Positions 1-6,594 are shown, counted from the first letter of the stretch. The stretch is 13,352 nt of DNA from JACQGZ01 sp036004665 (GCA_036004665.1 DASYRG010000091.1:1-13352), one strand, 5' to 3'. Program-made: numbers and translations. Notes: generated from the sequence alone by a model not told the origin.

Positions 1-185
1 CGGTCCATCCGGGATAGCAGTTTGTCTTCCAGCCTTTCGAGGCGGACGTCCACTGAAGCGAATCGGGACTCCATCCTGGAATCAATCGACCCCAGACGCC
101 CCTCAATGGCTCCCAGGCGATGGTTGATTTGCTCGTAGGCGCCCTCGAGATGAGCCAGCCTGACCTCGATAGGATTGAGGGCCAT
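1..185 (-). CDS. hypothetical coiled-coil protein, C-terminus cut off by the window edge
   Basis: The minus strand reads an open frame from an ATG at 185 to the edge of the window (61 codons, no stop). The start is supported by a purine-rich GGAGAAGG a few bases upstream. The visible peptide begins MALNPIEVRLAHLEGAYEQI and continues as a run of heptads with hydrophobic residues (L, I) at regular spacing between charged ones, so it should form an alpha-helical coiled coil. Short proteins of this kind are common hypothetical genes and no function can be assigned. It lies on the chromosomal side of the tRNA and is transcribed away from it, so it belongs to the host and not to the integrated element. 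The family is unknown. Confidence 0.7.
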   Translation of the reverse strand, partial: MALNPIEVRLAHLEGAYEQINHRLGAIEGRLGSIDSRMESRFASVDVRLERLEDKLLSRMD

Positions 186-276
186 GATCCTTCTCCACTC
201 TAGCGGACTGGGAGGCTGGTGACGATCCCAGCATCTAGGAGACCATCGACCAGAGAACCGCTCCATTTCAGAGGAC

Positions 277-312
277 GGAGGGCACAAAACGCCCGATGCT
301 ATACTGTCCGCG
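277..312 (+). promoter_or_regulatory. candidate promoter of the tRNA gene
   Basis: A TATACT hexamer lies at 300-305, which would start transcription at about 311-313, right at the 5' end of the tRNA. I see no convincing -35 at 16-18 bp spacing, so only the -10 is supported. This DNA is on the host side of the insertion and is untouched by it. Confidence 0.35.
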
Positions 313-387
313 GGGCCCGTAGCTCAAGGGCAGAGCAGCGCCCTCATAAGGCGCCGGTTCCTGGTTCGAACCCAGGCGGGCCCACCA
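313..387 (+). tRNA. tRNA with CAU anticodon (probably Ile2, otherwise elongator Met); integration target
   Basis: A full cloverleaf can be drawn. The acceptor stem is GGGCCCG (313-319) with CGGGCCC (377-383); the D stem is GCTC/GAGC; the anticodon stem is GCGCC/GGCGC around loop CTCATAA (343-349, anticodon CAT at 345-347); the variable loop is 5 nt; the T stem is CCTGG/CCAGG around TTCGAAC. The discriminator A and an encoded CCA follow. G1-C72 pairing excludes initiator tRNA. The acceptor stem has C4-G69 and C5-G68, the pairs by which E. coli TilS recognises tRNA-Ile2, so a lysidine-modified isoleucine tRNA is the better guess, but Met cannot be excluded. The last 23 bases form the attachment core, so integration leaves the tRNA intact. 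Confidence 0.95.
365..387. repeat. attL core: 23-bp direct repeat, copy 1 (3' end of the tRNA)
   Basis: The 23 bases from the T loop to the CCA end of the tRNA recur exactly at 11793-11815 in the same orientation. The bases immediately outside differ on both sides (G364 versus A11792; G388 versus C11816). A tRNA 3' end plus an adjacent tyrosine integrase reading into it is the classical arrangement of an att site. Confidence 0.95.
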
Positions 388-430
388 GAAACTCCCCGTT
401 TTCCCTAGCGTTTTCAAGCACCGCCTCTTT

Positions 431-448
431 TGTTGCCTTCCTGTTGCC
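431..448. repeat. candidate integrase arm-type site, left copy (paired TGTTGCC)
   Basis: The 18-bp block TGTTGCCTTCCTGTTGCC recurs exactly and in the same orientation at 11632-11649. Each copy holds two TGTTGCC heptamers 11 bp apart, one helical turn. It starts 43 bp from the att core and lies inside the int reading frame, encoding GNRKAT. Paired short direct repeats on both sides of the core are what arm-binding domains of lambda-type integrases recognise; the assignment is inferred from position and pattern. Confidence 0.65.
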
Positions 449-1753
449 AACTTCGAGGAGGGCGTCGAGCCGCTCCCCGACTCCCGCGAAGGCCGAGGGC
501 ATCAGATGCCCGTACCGGTCCATCGTCACCGTGATGGACGAGTGGCCGAGGCGCGCCTGGATCGCCTTCGGGTGGACGCCGGCGGCGATCAGCAGTGAGG
601 CGTGCGTATGCCGCAAGTCGTGAAAGCGGATCTCCGGCAGCCCCGCCAGGGCGAGGTGGCGCCGGAAGGCGGCGTCGATGGCGTCGGGGCTGATCGGCCC
701 ACCTGCCCGGGAGCGGAAGACGTAGTCGTTCTCCCGGTCGCTGGAGGGATGTACGCGGAGCGCATCCACCGCGCTGGGGGAGAGGTCCACGCTGCGGCGT
801 GAGTGGCGGGACTTGAGCGGCGCCTCGCGGACGACGTAACGGTCGCCGTCCCGGAACCGGTGCAGGCTGCGGCGGACTGGAGCTTCCCGTTCGCCAGATC
901 GACGTCGCCCCAACGCAGGCCCAGCAGCTCCCCGCGGCGCAACCCGGTGCTTGCGGCGAGGAGATAGAACGTGCGCCAGGGCTCCTCGGCGGCGTCGAGC
1001 AGCCGGGCGACCTCTTCCGGGGAAAGAGCGTGCATCTCATCCACCTGGTCGGTTCGCCGAGGCGGCCTGACCGAGGCGGCGGGGCTCCGCGCGAGGTGGC
1101 CGTGCTCGACCGCGTCGGCGAGAACCGCCTTCAACAAGGTCAGCAGGTGGGCGGCTGTCTTCGGGGAGACGGGCGAGGGGTTCCGCCTGACCGTCTTTGC
1201 CTCGGCGAGGAAGAGCTCGACGTCACGCCGAGCAATCGCGCCCAGGTGCTTGCCCCCGAAGGCGGGGACGAGGTAGTTCCTGATCGCCCCCTCGTAGCTC
1301 TCGAACGTCTTGGGCGCGAGGTTGCGCCCGGCCGCGCGGCGGAGCCAGTCCTCGGCGAACGCTGCGAACCGGATCGTCCTCGACGCAGGGATGTTCTGGA
1401 TTCCGAGCTGCGCCTCGGCCTCCCGTTGCTTGAGGACCTGTTTGGCGAGGCGCTTTCCCTCTTCGCCCGCGCCGATGCGTTGACGAACGCGCGTCCCGTC
1501 CGCAGCCGTGTAGTCGACGTACCACCAGCCGCGCCCCTTGTTGAACCGGATCGTTCCCACTCGCTCCTCACCTCCCTCGAAAGTCAACGCGCCGGGTGGT
1601 CACGACACCTGGGGAGGCGTCGAGCCGATCCCGGCGCGCCGCAGCGCCCGAAGGCGCCACGGTTTCATTGCATCGGCGAGAAAAGAAAAGCGCTCGCCGC
1701 CTCCCCAGGCACCATGTTTCTTCGGTGCTCGTGGCTTCGCTCCTCTCTCGCCA

Positions 1754-1782
1754 TTGACGCGTTCGTCACGAACAGCCCTAGC
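1754..1782 (+). promoter_or_regulatory. candidate promoter with an inverted-repeat operator, shared with 4560-4588
   Basis: A TTGACG hexamer (1754-1759) is followed after 17 bp by a poor -10, CCTAGC. The spacer holds the palindrome GTTCGTCACGAAC (1761-1773). The equivalent region of the decayed paralogue at 4560 keeps TTGACG, the GTTCG-N3-CGAAC repeat and a better -10 (TGTAGT). Differences between the two copies are not concentrated at third codon positions, which favours conservation as DNA over conservation as protein. Confidence 0.45.
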
Positions 1783-1791
1783 CTTGAACCG

Positions 1792-2067
1792 ATGCCCCGT
1801 TTCTTCTCCGCCACCGCCTTCGCTGGCCGTCTCTATCTGGAAGGCTGGGACCCACGGCGACTCGTCTACTGGGCCGAGCACCAGGTTGACCTCGTCTTCA
1901 GGCCGACCATCGGGGATCGGAAGGCTCACACTGCGGAGGAACTGCGGGCGGCGGTGTCCGTCTCTCGCCTGCATCACCCGGCGATCAAGGTCTGGATTGC
2001 CGAGGGCCTGGAGGAAGCGGCCCTCGTATTGTCGCGAGAACAAGAGACGCCTCGGCAAGCTACATGA
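1792..2067 (+). CDS. small hypothetical protein, 91 aa, intact member of a two-copy family in the element
   Basis: The open frame from ATG 1792 begins MPRFFSATAFAGRLYLEGWD and ends KVWIAEGLEEAALVL followed by a short charged tail. A paralogue at 4601-4871 shows that this strand is the coding one: between the copies, GCC/GCG, GGC/GGA, CGT/CGC and CTC/CTT differ only at third positions in this frame. No domain is recognised. The protein is acidic, lacks a signal peptide or membrane segment, and is predicted to mix beta strands with a C-terminal helix. No strong ribosome site precedes ATG 1792; an in-frame ATG at 1714 is an alternative. Its 3' end overlaps the convergent terL stop by 8 bp. The gene opposes all phage-type genes around it, so it may be a cargo or regulatory gene. 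Confidence 0.6.
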   Translation: MPRFFSATAFAGRLYLEGWDPRRLVYWAEHQVDLVFRPTIGDRKAHTAEELRAAVSVSRLHHPAIKVWIAEGLEEAALVLSREQETPRQAT

Positions 2068-3445
2068 CCCCGTAGTGAACGCCGGCGACGAGGCGCCGCG
2101 CCCCCGCGGCCACGGCGTGGGCCAAGGCGGTGGCGTAGTCGTCGTGCGCCCCCCGCGGGTGGTCCACGCGGATCCTGCCCCCCGGCTGGGGGCGGCGCTC
2201 CAGGCGGCGCAGCTCGCGGACCAGCGGGGGAAGGTCGGGGAGGGCGATCCGCCCCTGAGCGAAGAGCGGCTCCAGCTCCGCGTAGGCCGCGGATTTGTCC
2301 CCCTCGGCCTCCCGGTAGTACAGGCCGGCCTCGGCGAACCGTTCCCGGACCCAGCCGGCGGCGTAGCGGTCCCCGACGACCTCGCCGCAGCGGTAGCTCC
2401 TGACGGTCTCGGCGATCGCCGCCACGACGCCGCCGAGGGCGTCCCCGACCTTGTGCCAGCCCTTGCAGGCGTCCACGACGACCGCCTCGTCCCCTCCGGC
2501 CCGTTCGCGGTGGACGATCGCGAGGGTAAAGGCGTCCGCCCCTCCGCCGGACGGATCGACGGCGGCGATGTATCTGACGTCCTCCTGCGGAGGGAGCTCG
2601 CCGCGCGCCGGGACGACCGCGCGCGCGATCCATTCCTCCGGCAAGAAGCTGTCGACGTCCTCGGCGAACTCCGCTTCGAACTCGCGGGCGAACCGGAGGG
2701 GATCGAGGCGCCGCTCGCGCTCCAGGCGCTCGGCGGTGATGGCGGGGTTCATCAGGGCCGTCGGCGCGCGCCAGACCAGGCGGTCAGGGTCGTCCTCGCC
2801 GAAACGGCCGAAGTCATCGAAGACGACGCCGCTCTTCATGTACGGCGTGCTGATCTTGACCAGCTTCGGGGCGGGGAAGCCGAGCATCCCGCGGCGCAGG
2901 CTGGCCTGGATCTCCGCGTCGGAGTCGGTGGCGCCCTCGAGGCGGAAGAAAGCCAGCTCGTCCATCACCGCCGCGGGAATCGACCAGCCGCGCAGGCTGC
3001 GCTGCGTGCAGGGGAAGCAATAGACGGCGAGGCCGTTTTGGAACCGGACCTCGTTGGCCAGCGTCTCGGCGACCTCGCCGGCCAGCAGGGCGGAGCCGGT
3101 GCAGTAGTCGCGGAGGTAGCCGAACGCGATGCGCGTCGCCCGCTGGTCCTGCGCCACCAACGGGATCACGGCCCGCTCGCCCTTGTGCAGATGAGTCTCG
3201 TGGCCGCCGAAGAGGGCCTCGTAGACCGCGATCGGGGCGGCGACGCGCGAATCCTTGCCCGCGCGGGCGCCGGCAATCAGGGTGATTTCGCCGAAGGGCT
3301 CGCAGGGCCAAGCCGCCCGGCCGGTGCATTGCCGAAAGATCTCGACGTGCTCCGCGGACGCGGGCGGGAGCCCGTAAACAGCGCGGAGGAGCGCCTCCTG
3401 AGCCGGGCTGAGAGTCAGACCGAGCAGGAGCGGGTCGGTCGCCAA
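2060..3445 (-). CDS. terL: phage terminase large subunit (ATPase and nuclease)
   Basis: This is the motor that pumps DNA into a procapsid and cuts it. The 461-aa frame contains, in order, a variant Walker A GARAGKDS (residues 59-66), Walker B AAVMDE (158-163) with the catalytic Glu, a coupling motif STPY (199-202), and an RNase H-like nuclease with acidic residues in AAVDPSGGG (D297), VVGDRY (D359) and HDDYATAL (D435/D436). All expected motifs are present, so the protein looks functional and full length. The TTG at 3445 has no clear ribosome site; an in-frame CTG at 3469 has GGAG six bases upstream, so the true start may lie eight codons earlier. Its small-subunit partner is about 3.9 kb upstream on the same strand, an unusual separation. 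No portal or capsid gene follows; convergent small ORF 1792-2067 and then int come next. Confidence 0.93.
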   Translation of the reverse strand: MATDPLLLGLTLSPAQEALLRAVYGLPPASAEHVEIFRQCTGRAAWPCEPFGEITLIAGARAGKDSRVAAPIAVYEALFGGHETHLHKGERAVIPLVAQDQRATRIAFGYLRDYCTGSALLAGEVAETLANEVRFQNGLAVYCFPCTQRSLRGWSIPAAVMDELAFFRLEGATDSDAEIQASLRRGMLGFPAPKLVKISTPYMKSGVVFDDFGRFGEDDPDRLVWRAPTALMNPAITAERLERERRLDPLRFAREFEAEFAEDVDSFLPEEWIARAVVPARGELPPQEDVRYIAAVDPSGGGADAFTLAIVHRERAGGDEAVVVDACKGWHKVGDALGGVVAAIAETVRSYRCGEVVGDRYAAGWVRERFAEAGLYYREAEGDKSAAYAELEPLFAQGRIALPDLPPLVRELRRLERRPQPGGRIRVDHPRGAHDDYATALAHAVAAGARRLVAGVHYGVM

Positions 3446-3469
3446 GTCGATAATAGATGGCGCTGCCAG

Positions 3470-3694
3470 GTCGTTCTCCGAAAGTCGCTTAGGCTAGGGC
3501 TGCGATCTTCTAGGCACTATTCGAAACTCGCTACCCCGGTCCGGCAATTTTTAGCCTCAACTGCCAGCGTCTCGTCACTCGGCTTCCTCGCCGAGCCAGT
3601 TTCCGAGCTCTTTGAGGCTCCGTTATCACGATTAGAATAGTGGAGTGACTTCTGAAAAGTTCCAATAGGCGAGATGATGCGAGGGGATGCCGCC
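3470..3694. other. intergenic region between divergent terL and the first exported-protein gene
   Basis: This 225-bp stretch separates terL (leftward) from the gene starting at 3695 (rightward). It holds a plus-strand promoter candidate (3612-3638) and a short hairpin CTCGGC-TTCCTC-GCCGAG (3578-3595). I found no convincing minus-strand promoter for terL. Composition drops here from the GC-rich terL to lower GC, so a junction of different DNA may lie in this interval. Confidence 0.5.
3612..3638 (+). promoter_or_regulatory. candidate promoter for the exported-protein gene at 3695
   Basis: TTGAGG (3612-3617) and TAGAAT (3633-3638) match sigma-70 hexamers at 4 and 5 of 6 positions, with a short 15-bp spacer. 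Transcription would begin about 50 bp before the ATG at 3695. The short spacer keeps confidence low. Confidence 0.3.
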
Positions 3695-4414
3695 ATGAAG
3701 ACATTCACGATTGTGATGCTCGCCGTTTTGCTCGCAGTCTCTCTACCCCTACCGGCAGACGCTACTGCTTTCGTCTATTTGGTCCAAGTCGACTCCACCG
3801 GGAGAGTAGTAGCCATGCTGGGAGCCTTCGGTTCTCTCTCGGAGTGCCTAGCCGAACTCAACGCCCGCAAGGCCAAGGGTGTAAAGGGACTCGAGTGTAG
3901 GAGCGATGGTACATCGCCGTCTGGAACGAGCGGTCCTGTGCCGATGCCCGCAGCGGGATGGTATATACATTTCGTCCTCTCGATTTTGGATACCACCGCC
4001 GGTATTGTCGTCCCGCACAGGTTCGACGCCTTCGTGGGTGCCACGCGGCTTGACATATGCCGGGCAGCAGTCGAGCGGGCAAGGATACAAGGGACACACA
4101 TCGCTAGACAGCCGAACGGGGATAGCACTACCCTTATCGGGTGCGAGGAGCACCAGCCCGGGACGACGAGATCCCTGATGCAGTACATGCGGCCAACGCA
4201 GGTTAAGACCACGGCCTTTTGGGCAACTTGGTACGAAGACGGCACAGCTGGCAGGGTATACGCTTACCTCGGCCCATTCCTTGAAGGGCCAGGCGTTCCT
4301 AAGGGCCCGGGGAATTTCGGTGGCAGGGACCAATGCGTAGCCTTTGCGGGCAGAAGCCCTTTAGGCTTATCGGCAAGGTGGGTCGGTTGCTTGGCGATCC
4401 AATCACCCTACTAG
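3695..4414 (+). CDS. exported protein with three repeats, each holding one cysteine pair
   Basis: The chosen ATG at 3695 gives 239 aa and follows GAGGGG at a good distance; upstream in-frame ATGs at 3674 and 3677 would put extra residues before the signal peptide. Residues 1-24 (MKTFTIVMLAVLLAVSLPLP, then ADATA) form a typical Sec signal peptide, so the protein should be secreted or periplasmic. The mature part divides into three units, about residues 25-70, 88-152 and 173-235. Each starts with an aromatic/hydrophobic strand, passes through a Gly/Val-rich turn (for example GRVVAMLGAF and GRVYAYLGPF), and ends with two cysteines (51/68, 122/150, 214/232), suggesting one disulfide per unit. I do not recognise the family. 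GC is clearly lower than in terL (one 60-base line counted by hand: 53% here, 75% in terL). Confidence 0.75.
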   Translation: MKTFTIVMLAVLLAVSLPLPADATAFVYLVQVDSTGRVVAMLGAFGSLSECLAELNARKAKGVKGLECRSDGTSPSGTSGPVPMPAAGWYIHFVLSILDTTAGIVVPHRFDAFVGATRLDICRAAVERARIQGTHIARQPNGDSTTLIGCEEHQPGTTRSLMQYMRPTQVKTTAFWATWYEDGTAGRVYAYLGPFLEGPGVPKGPGNFGGRDQCVAFAGRSPLGLSARWVGCLAIQSPY

Positions 4415-4559
4415 ATCACAGAAGGCCCTGCTCGTGAGAACCATGTGGAATGGAGATCTAGCGGGCCAACCCGCGGAGCGTCGTTGGCTCCGTGCCACCG
4501 TAACCGCAGAGCCTCGAGAACGAGACCGCAAGGAGTCTTCGCATCGTCACCGTCCTCCG

Positions 4560-4588
4560 TTGACGTGTTCGGCACGAACGGCTGTAGT
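4560..4588 (+). promoter_or_regulatory. candidate promoter with an inverted-repeat operator, second copy
   Basis: TTGACG (4560-4565), a 17-bp spacer and TGTAGT (4583-4588) form a plausible sigma-70 promoter. The spacer contains GTTCG-GCA-CGAAC (4567-4579), matching the palindrome at 1761-1773. The predicted transcript would start only a few bases before the ATG at 4601. Confidence 0.5.
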
Positions 4589-4600
4589 TTGGACTGGAAT

Positions 4601-4871
4601 ATGGAGCGACGGTACTTTCCCGTAACGGTGATGGCGGGACGCCTTTGGCTCGACGGTCCGAACTTCGCGTACTTGCCGGAACGGCAAGTCGACATGGTGC
4701 TAACGGTCGGAGCCCGGAAGATCGAGACGGCGAAAGAGCTGCGTCAGGCCGTTCGTACCTCCGGATTTCCGTTCTAGAACGTGGCTCGCCGAGGGGCTGG
4801 AGGAAACCGCCCGAGCGGTCTGGGAAGCAGGGCGGCTCCTGGCGGCCAGGGAATCTCCTTCGCGTGGCTGA
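4601..4871 (+). pseudogene. decayed paralogue of the small ORF at 1792-2067
   Basis: From ATG 4601 the frame reads MERRYFPVTVMAGRLWLDGP and on through KETAKEL-like sequence (KIETAKELRQAV), parallel to the intact copy's GDRKAHTAEELRAAV. It hits TAG at 4775. Another frame then continues with RTWLAEGLEETARAVWEAGR, matching KVWIAEGLEEAALVL, and stops at 4869-4871. The segment between the conserved V and W is 28 nt here but 36 nt in the intact copy, so an 8-bp length change broke the frame. A shortened 59-aa product is possible but the simplest reading is decay. It sits between two exported-protein genes on the same strand. Confidence 0.65.
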
Positions 4872-4990
4872 AGGACATCATCTGCGACGACTTCGTGTCT
4901 AGATGATGAGCTGCCAGCCGGATCAGCCCCTGGGGCGGTGGGCGCAGGAACCGCACATCCTCCAGCGAACGCTATCGAGCTCCACAGCCG

Positions 4991-5004
4991 CCCTCCTTGG
5001 AGGG
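4991..5004 (+). promoter_or_regulatory. inverted repeat covering the ribosome binding site of the gene at 5013
   Basis: CCCTCC-TT-GGAGGG is a 14-bp inverted repeat whose right arm is the Shine-Dalgarno sequence for ATG 5013. Folding with a four-base loop would hide that site. Regulation by pairing is possible but untested, and the repeat is short. Confidence 0.35.
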
Positions 5005-5012
5005 AGATGCCC

Positions 5013-5528
5013 ATGAGAGCCGCGGTGCTCCTGGCGCTTCTCATTGGAACCGGTACCTTCCCCGTTGCGGCGCAGGTCCCCGACGACCAACTGGTCATCC
5101 CTGGCCAGCGCATCGGCAAGTGGATGCTCCAGATGACGTTGGAAGAGCTCACCAGCATGAACGGTCGACCGCTCTTCGTGTCCGCGAACATGCTGGACAT
5201 TATGCGTCCCCTCCGTGGTTACTATTGGACGCGCGACCAGGCTCTGTTCTTTGCGTGGACGGCGGATGGTCGAACGGTAGCCTTTCTCGGTATTACCGGT
5301 GGCCAATTCCGGACAGAGCGGGGCGTGGGGTATAAGTCACCCGTATCTGATGTCGAAGGCGCGTATGGGAGACCTACGGCCGTCACTCGGGAGACCGGAG
5401 TCCTGACTAAGATGATCTACGATGAAATTGGGCTCGCCGTGTCGATCGCCTCGGAACTGGGGAATCCGCTCGTCTTTTGGCTCAGCGTCTTCCCGAAGGG
5501 AAAGGCACGGGAACTTTGGAGGTTCTGA
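5013..5528 (+). CDS. exported hypothetical protein, 171 aa
   Basis: The start at ATG 5013 is favoured over ATG 5007 because GGAGGG lies eight bases upstream of it. Residues 1-20 (MRAAVLLALLIGTGTFPVAA) are a clear Sec signal peptide. The mature domain has VIPGQRIGKWMLQMTLEEL, a middle section rich in aromatic strands (RGYYWTRDQALFFAWTADGR), and a C-terminal part with VSDVEGAYGRPTAV and MIYDEIGLAVSI. The latter resembles small secreted proteins in which a helix-turn (DV..AYG.P) precedes a Tyr-Asp/Gly strand; these are uncharacterised, and I assign no function. The next gene starts 52 bp downstream with its own strong ribosome site, so the two probably form an operon. Confidence 0.75.
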   Translation: MRAAVLLALLIGTGTFPVAAQVPDDQLVIPGQRIGKWMLQMTLEELTSMNGRPLFVSANMLDIMRPLRGYYWTRDQALFFAWTADGRTVAFLGITGGQFRTERGVGYKSPVSDVEGAYGRPTAVTRETGVLTKMIYDEIGLAVSIASELGNPLVFWLSVFPKGKARELWRF

Positions 5529-5580
5529 TGTGTTAGTCTCTACAGGTGCAAGACAGAGTCCGATCCGAGGAGGGATCTTC

Positions 5581-6246
5581 ATGAAACTGTGGGGCGGGAC
5601 ACTGACCTGGATCGCGGTCTGCACGCTCAGTTCGATCTTGATCGGCGGCGGGGTCATTTTGGCCCAGACCACTGGCCCCGTGACCCTCACCCTCGAAGGA
5701 CATGGAGTGTTTTTCTCGAGGGAGGCGAACCAGGCCGTGGCCATCGATCCTCAGGTCTTCGTCCAGGCGGGCGGAGCATCTGCCGGCGTGGGCCCGCAGA
5801 ACATCACGCACGCTGCGGGGTTTGTGCCTGCCCGCCTGGCGGACCCACCGAACACGCCCCTCTACAATGCCGACGGGAAGCCGCTCTCCTTCACGCTGGG
5901 GCAGTGGCTCGGCGCTCGGGGTACCGTCAGCATCGAATTGCGCGGCCAGGAAACCCAGGTGCGTGTGTCGTTGAGCGGACTCGTCCCAAACGGCGTGTAC
6001 AGCCTGTTCCGGGTGACGTTTCAGCCCACCGGGAACACATTCGCGCCACTGGACGGAGCGGGCACCGCGAATAACTTCATGGCTGCCGCGGACGGCACCG
6101 CCAGTGTGACCGTGTCAACGCCGACGCCCCAGACGCACGCCAACGGTGTGGTTCTCGTCTACCACAGTGATGGTCAGGCTCACGGCATAGAGCGTGGGAC
6201 GCCCGGCATCACGGCCCATCATCAACTCATTGCGCGAGTGCCGTGA
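5581..6246 (+). CDS. exported beta-rich hypothetical protein, 221 aa
   Basis: ATG 5581 follows AGGAGGG at ideal spacing, which decides the start. Residues 1-29 (MKLWGGTLTW then IAVCTLSSILIGGGVILA) form a signal peptide with likely cleavage near ILAQ. The mature protein is Gly/Val/Thr-rich with alternating hydrophobic residues (VSIELRGQETQVRVSLSGLV; GVYSLFRVTFQPTG; GTASVTVSTPT) and ends with VVLVYHSDGQAHGIERGTPG and a His-His pair (TAHHQLIARVP). This looks like a beta-sandwich. No catalytic motif is certain; the clustered histidines could bind metal, which is speculative. It is the second gene of the pair with 5013-5528, and a convergent cupredoxin gene follows after 60 bp. Confidence 0.78.
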   Translation: MKLWGGTLTWIAVCTLSSILIGGGVILAQTTGPVTLTLEGHGVFFSREANQAVAIDPQVFVQAGGASAGVGPQNITHAAGFVPARLADPPNTPLYNADGKPLSFTLGQWLGARGTVSIELRGQETQVRVSLSGLVPNGVYSLFRVTFQPTGNTFAPLDGAGTANNFMAAADGTASVTVSTPTPQTHANGVVLVYHSDGQAHGIERGTPGITAHHQLIARVP

Positions 6247-6254
6247 GACGCGGC

Positions 6255-6272
6255 GCCGGAGTCTATTCCGGC
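6255..6272. terminator. short hairpin between convergent genes, weak terminator candidate
   Basis: GCCGGA-GTCTAT-TCCGGC lies nine bases after the stop of the gene ending at 6246. The stem is six pairs and no T run follows on either strand, so it is at best a weak or factor-dependent terminator. Confidence 0.25.
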
Positions 6273-6306
6273 TGGGCAACTAACCCCGCGCGTACTCCGA
6301 ATCAGT

Positions 6307-6594
6307 CTACTGCGACACGACGATCTCGCCGAGCATCGTGGGATGAATTGCGCACCGACACGTAAACCGGCCGGCGTCCGGGAACACAAACGTATGCTGA
6401 CTACCAGGGTTGAGTGCTCCCGAGCTGCCGGGTCTGCCGCCTTCCATCGATACCTGGTGGACGATATCGTCCCGGTTGACCCACTGCACCGCAGTCCCCT
6501 GACGGATGAGCACGGTATGGGGGTCAAATGAGAAGTCGCGGATAAGCACAGTCAACCGGATAGTCTGGTGCGTGGGGGAGTCAAGACGGCTCAA
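6307..6594 (-). CDS. small cupredoxin (type 1 copper protein), start uncertain
   Basis: The 95-aa frame has a plastocyanin/azurin-like fold signature: VLIRQGTAVQWVNRDDIVHQ with the first copper ligand His46, then FTCRCAIHPTMLGEIVV with Cys81, His84 and Met87. All four usual type 1 ligands are present, so the protein could bind copper and carry electrons outside the cytoplasm. The only listed start is a TTG with no ribosome site. The frame stays open upstream to 6645 and encodes RFASAIFAAFARAFLS, which looks like a signal peptide, but no ATG, GTG or TTG begins it. Either a rare ATC (6639, with GGGAGAG upstream) is used or the start has been lost. It converges on the exported-protein gene ending at 6246. 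Confidence 0.75.
   Translation of the reverse strand: MSRLDSPTHQTIRLTVLIRDFSFDPHTVLIRQGTAVQWVNRDDIVHQVSMEGGRPGSSGALNPGSQHTFVFPDAGRFTCRCAIHPTMLGEIVVSQ

Larger units (their letters stand above)
344..1560 (-). pseudogene. int: tyrosine-type site-specific integrase, frame broken once near 877
   Basis: The product should recombine the attachment core in the tRNA. The N-terminal part (1560 down to about 877) has an arm-binding domain (GTIRFNKGRGWWYVDY), a SAM-like core-binding domain (about residues 63-155) and the first catalytic Arg in STGLRRGELLGLRW (about residue 208). After a one-base loss (CTCCAGTCC where CTCCAGGTCC is expected) the other frame continues with VRRSLHR and carries HDLRHTH, LGHSSI and the nucleophile in MDRYGH. 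Restoring one base gives 1218 nt, an intact protein of about 405 aa, normal for the family. I prefer the GTG at 1560, which has GGGAGGTGAG upstream, over the TTG at 1587. The last codons lie in the tRNA and the stop is in its anticodon loop. As written, the catalytic site is split, so the gene is inactive unless the indel is an assembly error. Confidence 0.9.

Noticed and set aside
1761..1773. LexA/SOS box
   Set aside because: The half-sites are GTTCG...CGAAC, the reverse order of the Gram-positive-type CGAAC...GTTCG box, and the spacing is 3 bp.
1600..2058. Minus-strand 152-codon frame opposite the 91-aa gene
   Set aside because: The paralogue at 4601 varies at third positions of the plus-strand frame, so coding is on the plus strand.
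1538..3640. Very long plus-strand open frame (700 codons) across the terL region
   Set aside because: It is antisense to terL, which has all terminase motifs on the minus strand. Long antisense frames are common in GC-rich genes.
3517..3708. Minus-strand 63-codon frame upstream of terL
   Set aside because: No ribosome site, it overlaps the start region of the plus-strand exported protein, and the peptide has no recognisable feature.
3775..4333. Two minus-strand frames opposite the triple-repeat protein
   Set aside because: The plus-strand product has a signal peptide, a ribosome site and internal repeats; the antisense frames have none.
4700..5200. Minus-strand 166-codon frame opposite the exported protein at 5013
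   Set aside because: The plus strand has a clear signal peptide and ribosome site; the antisense peptide is Ser/Arg-rich without features.
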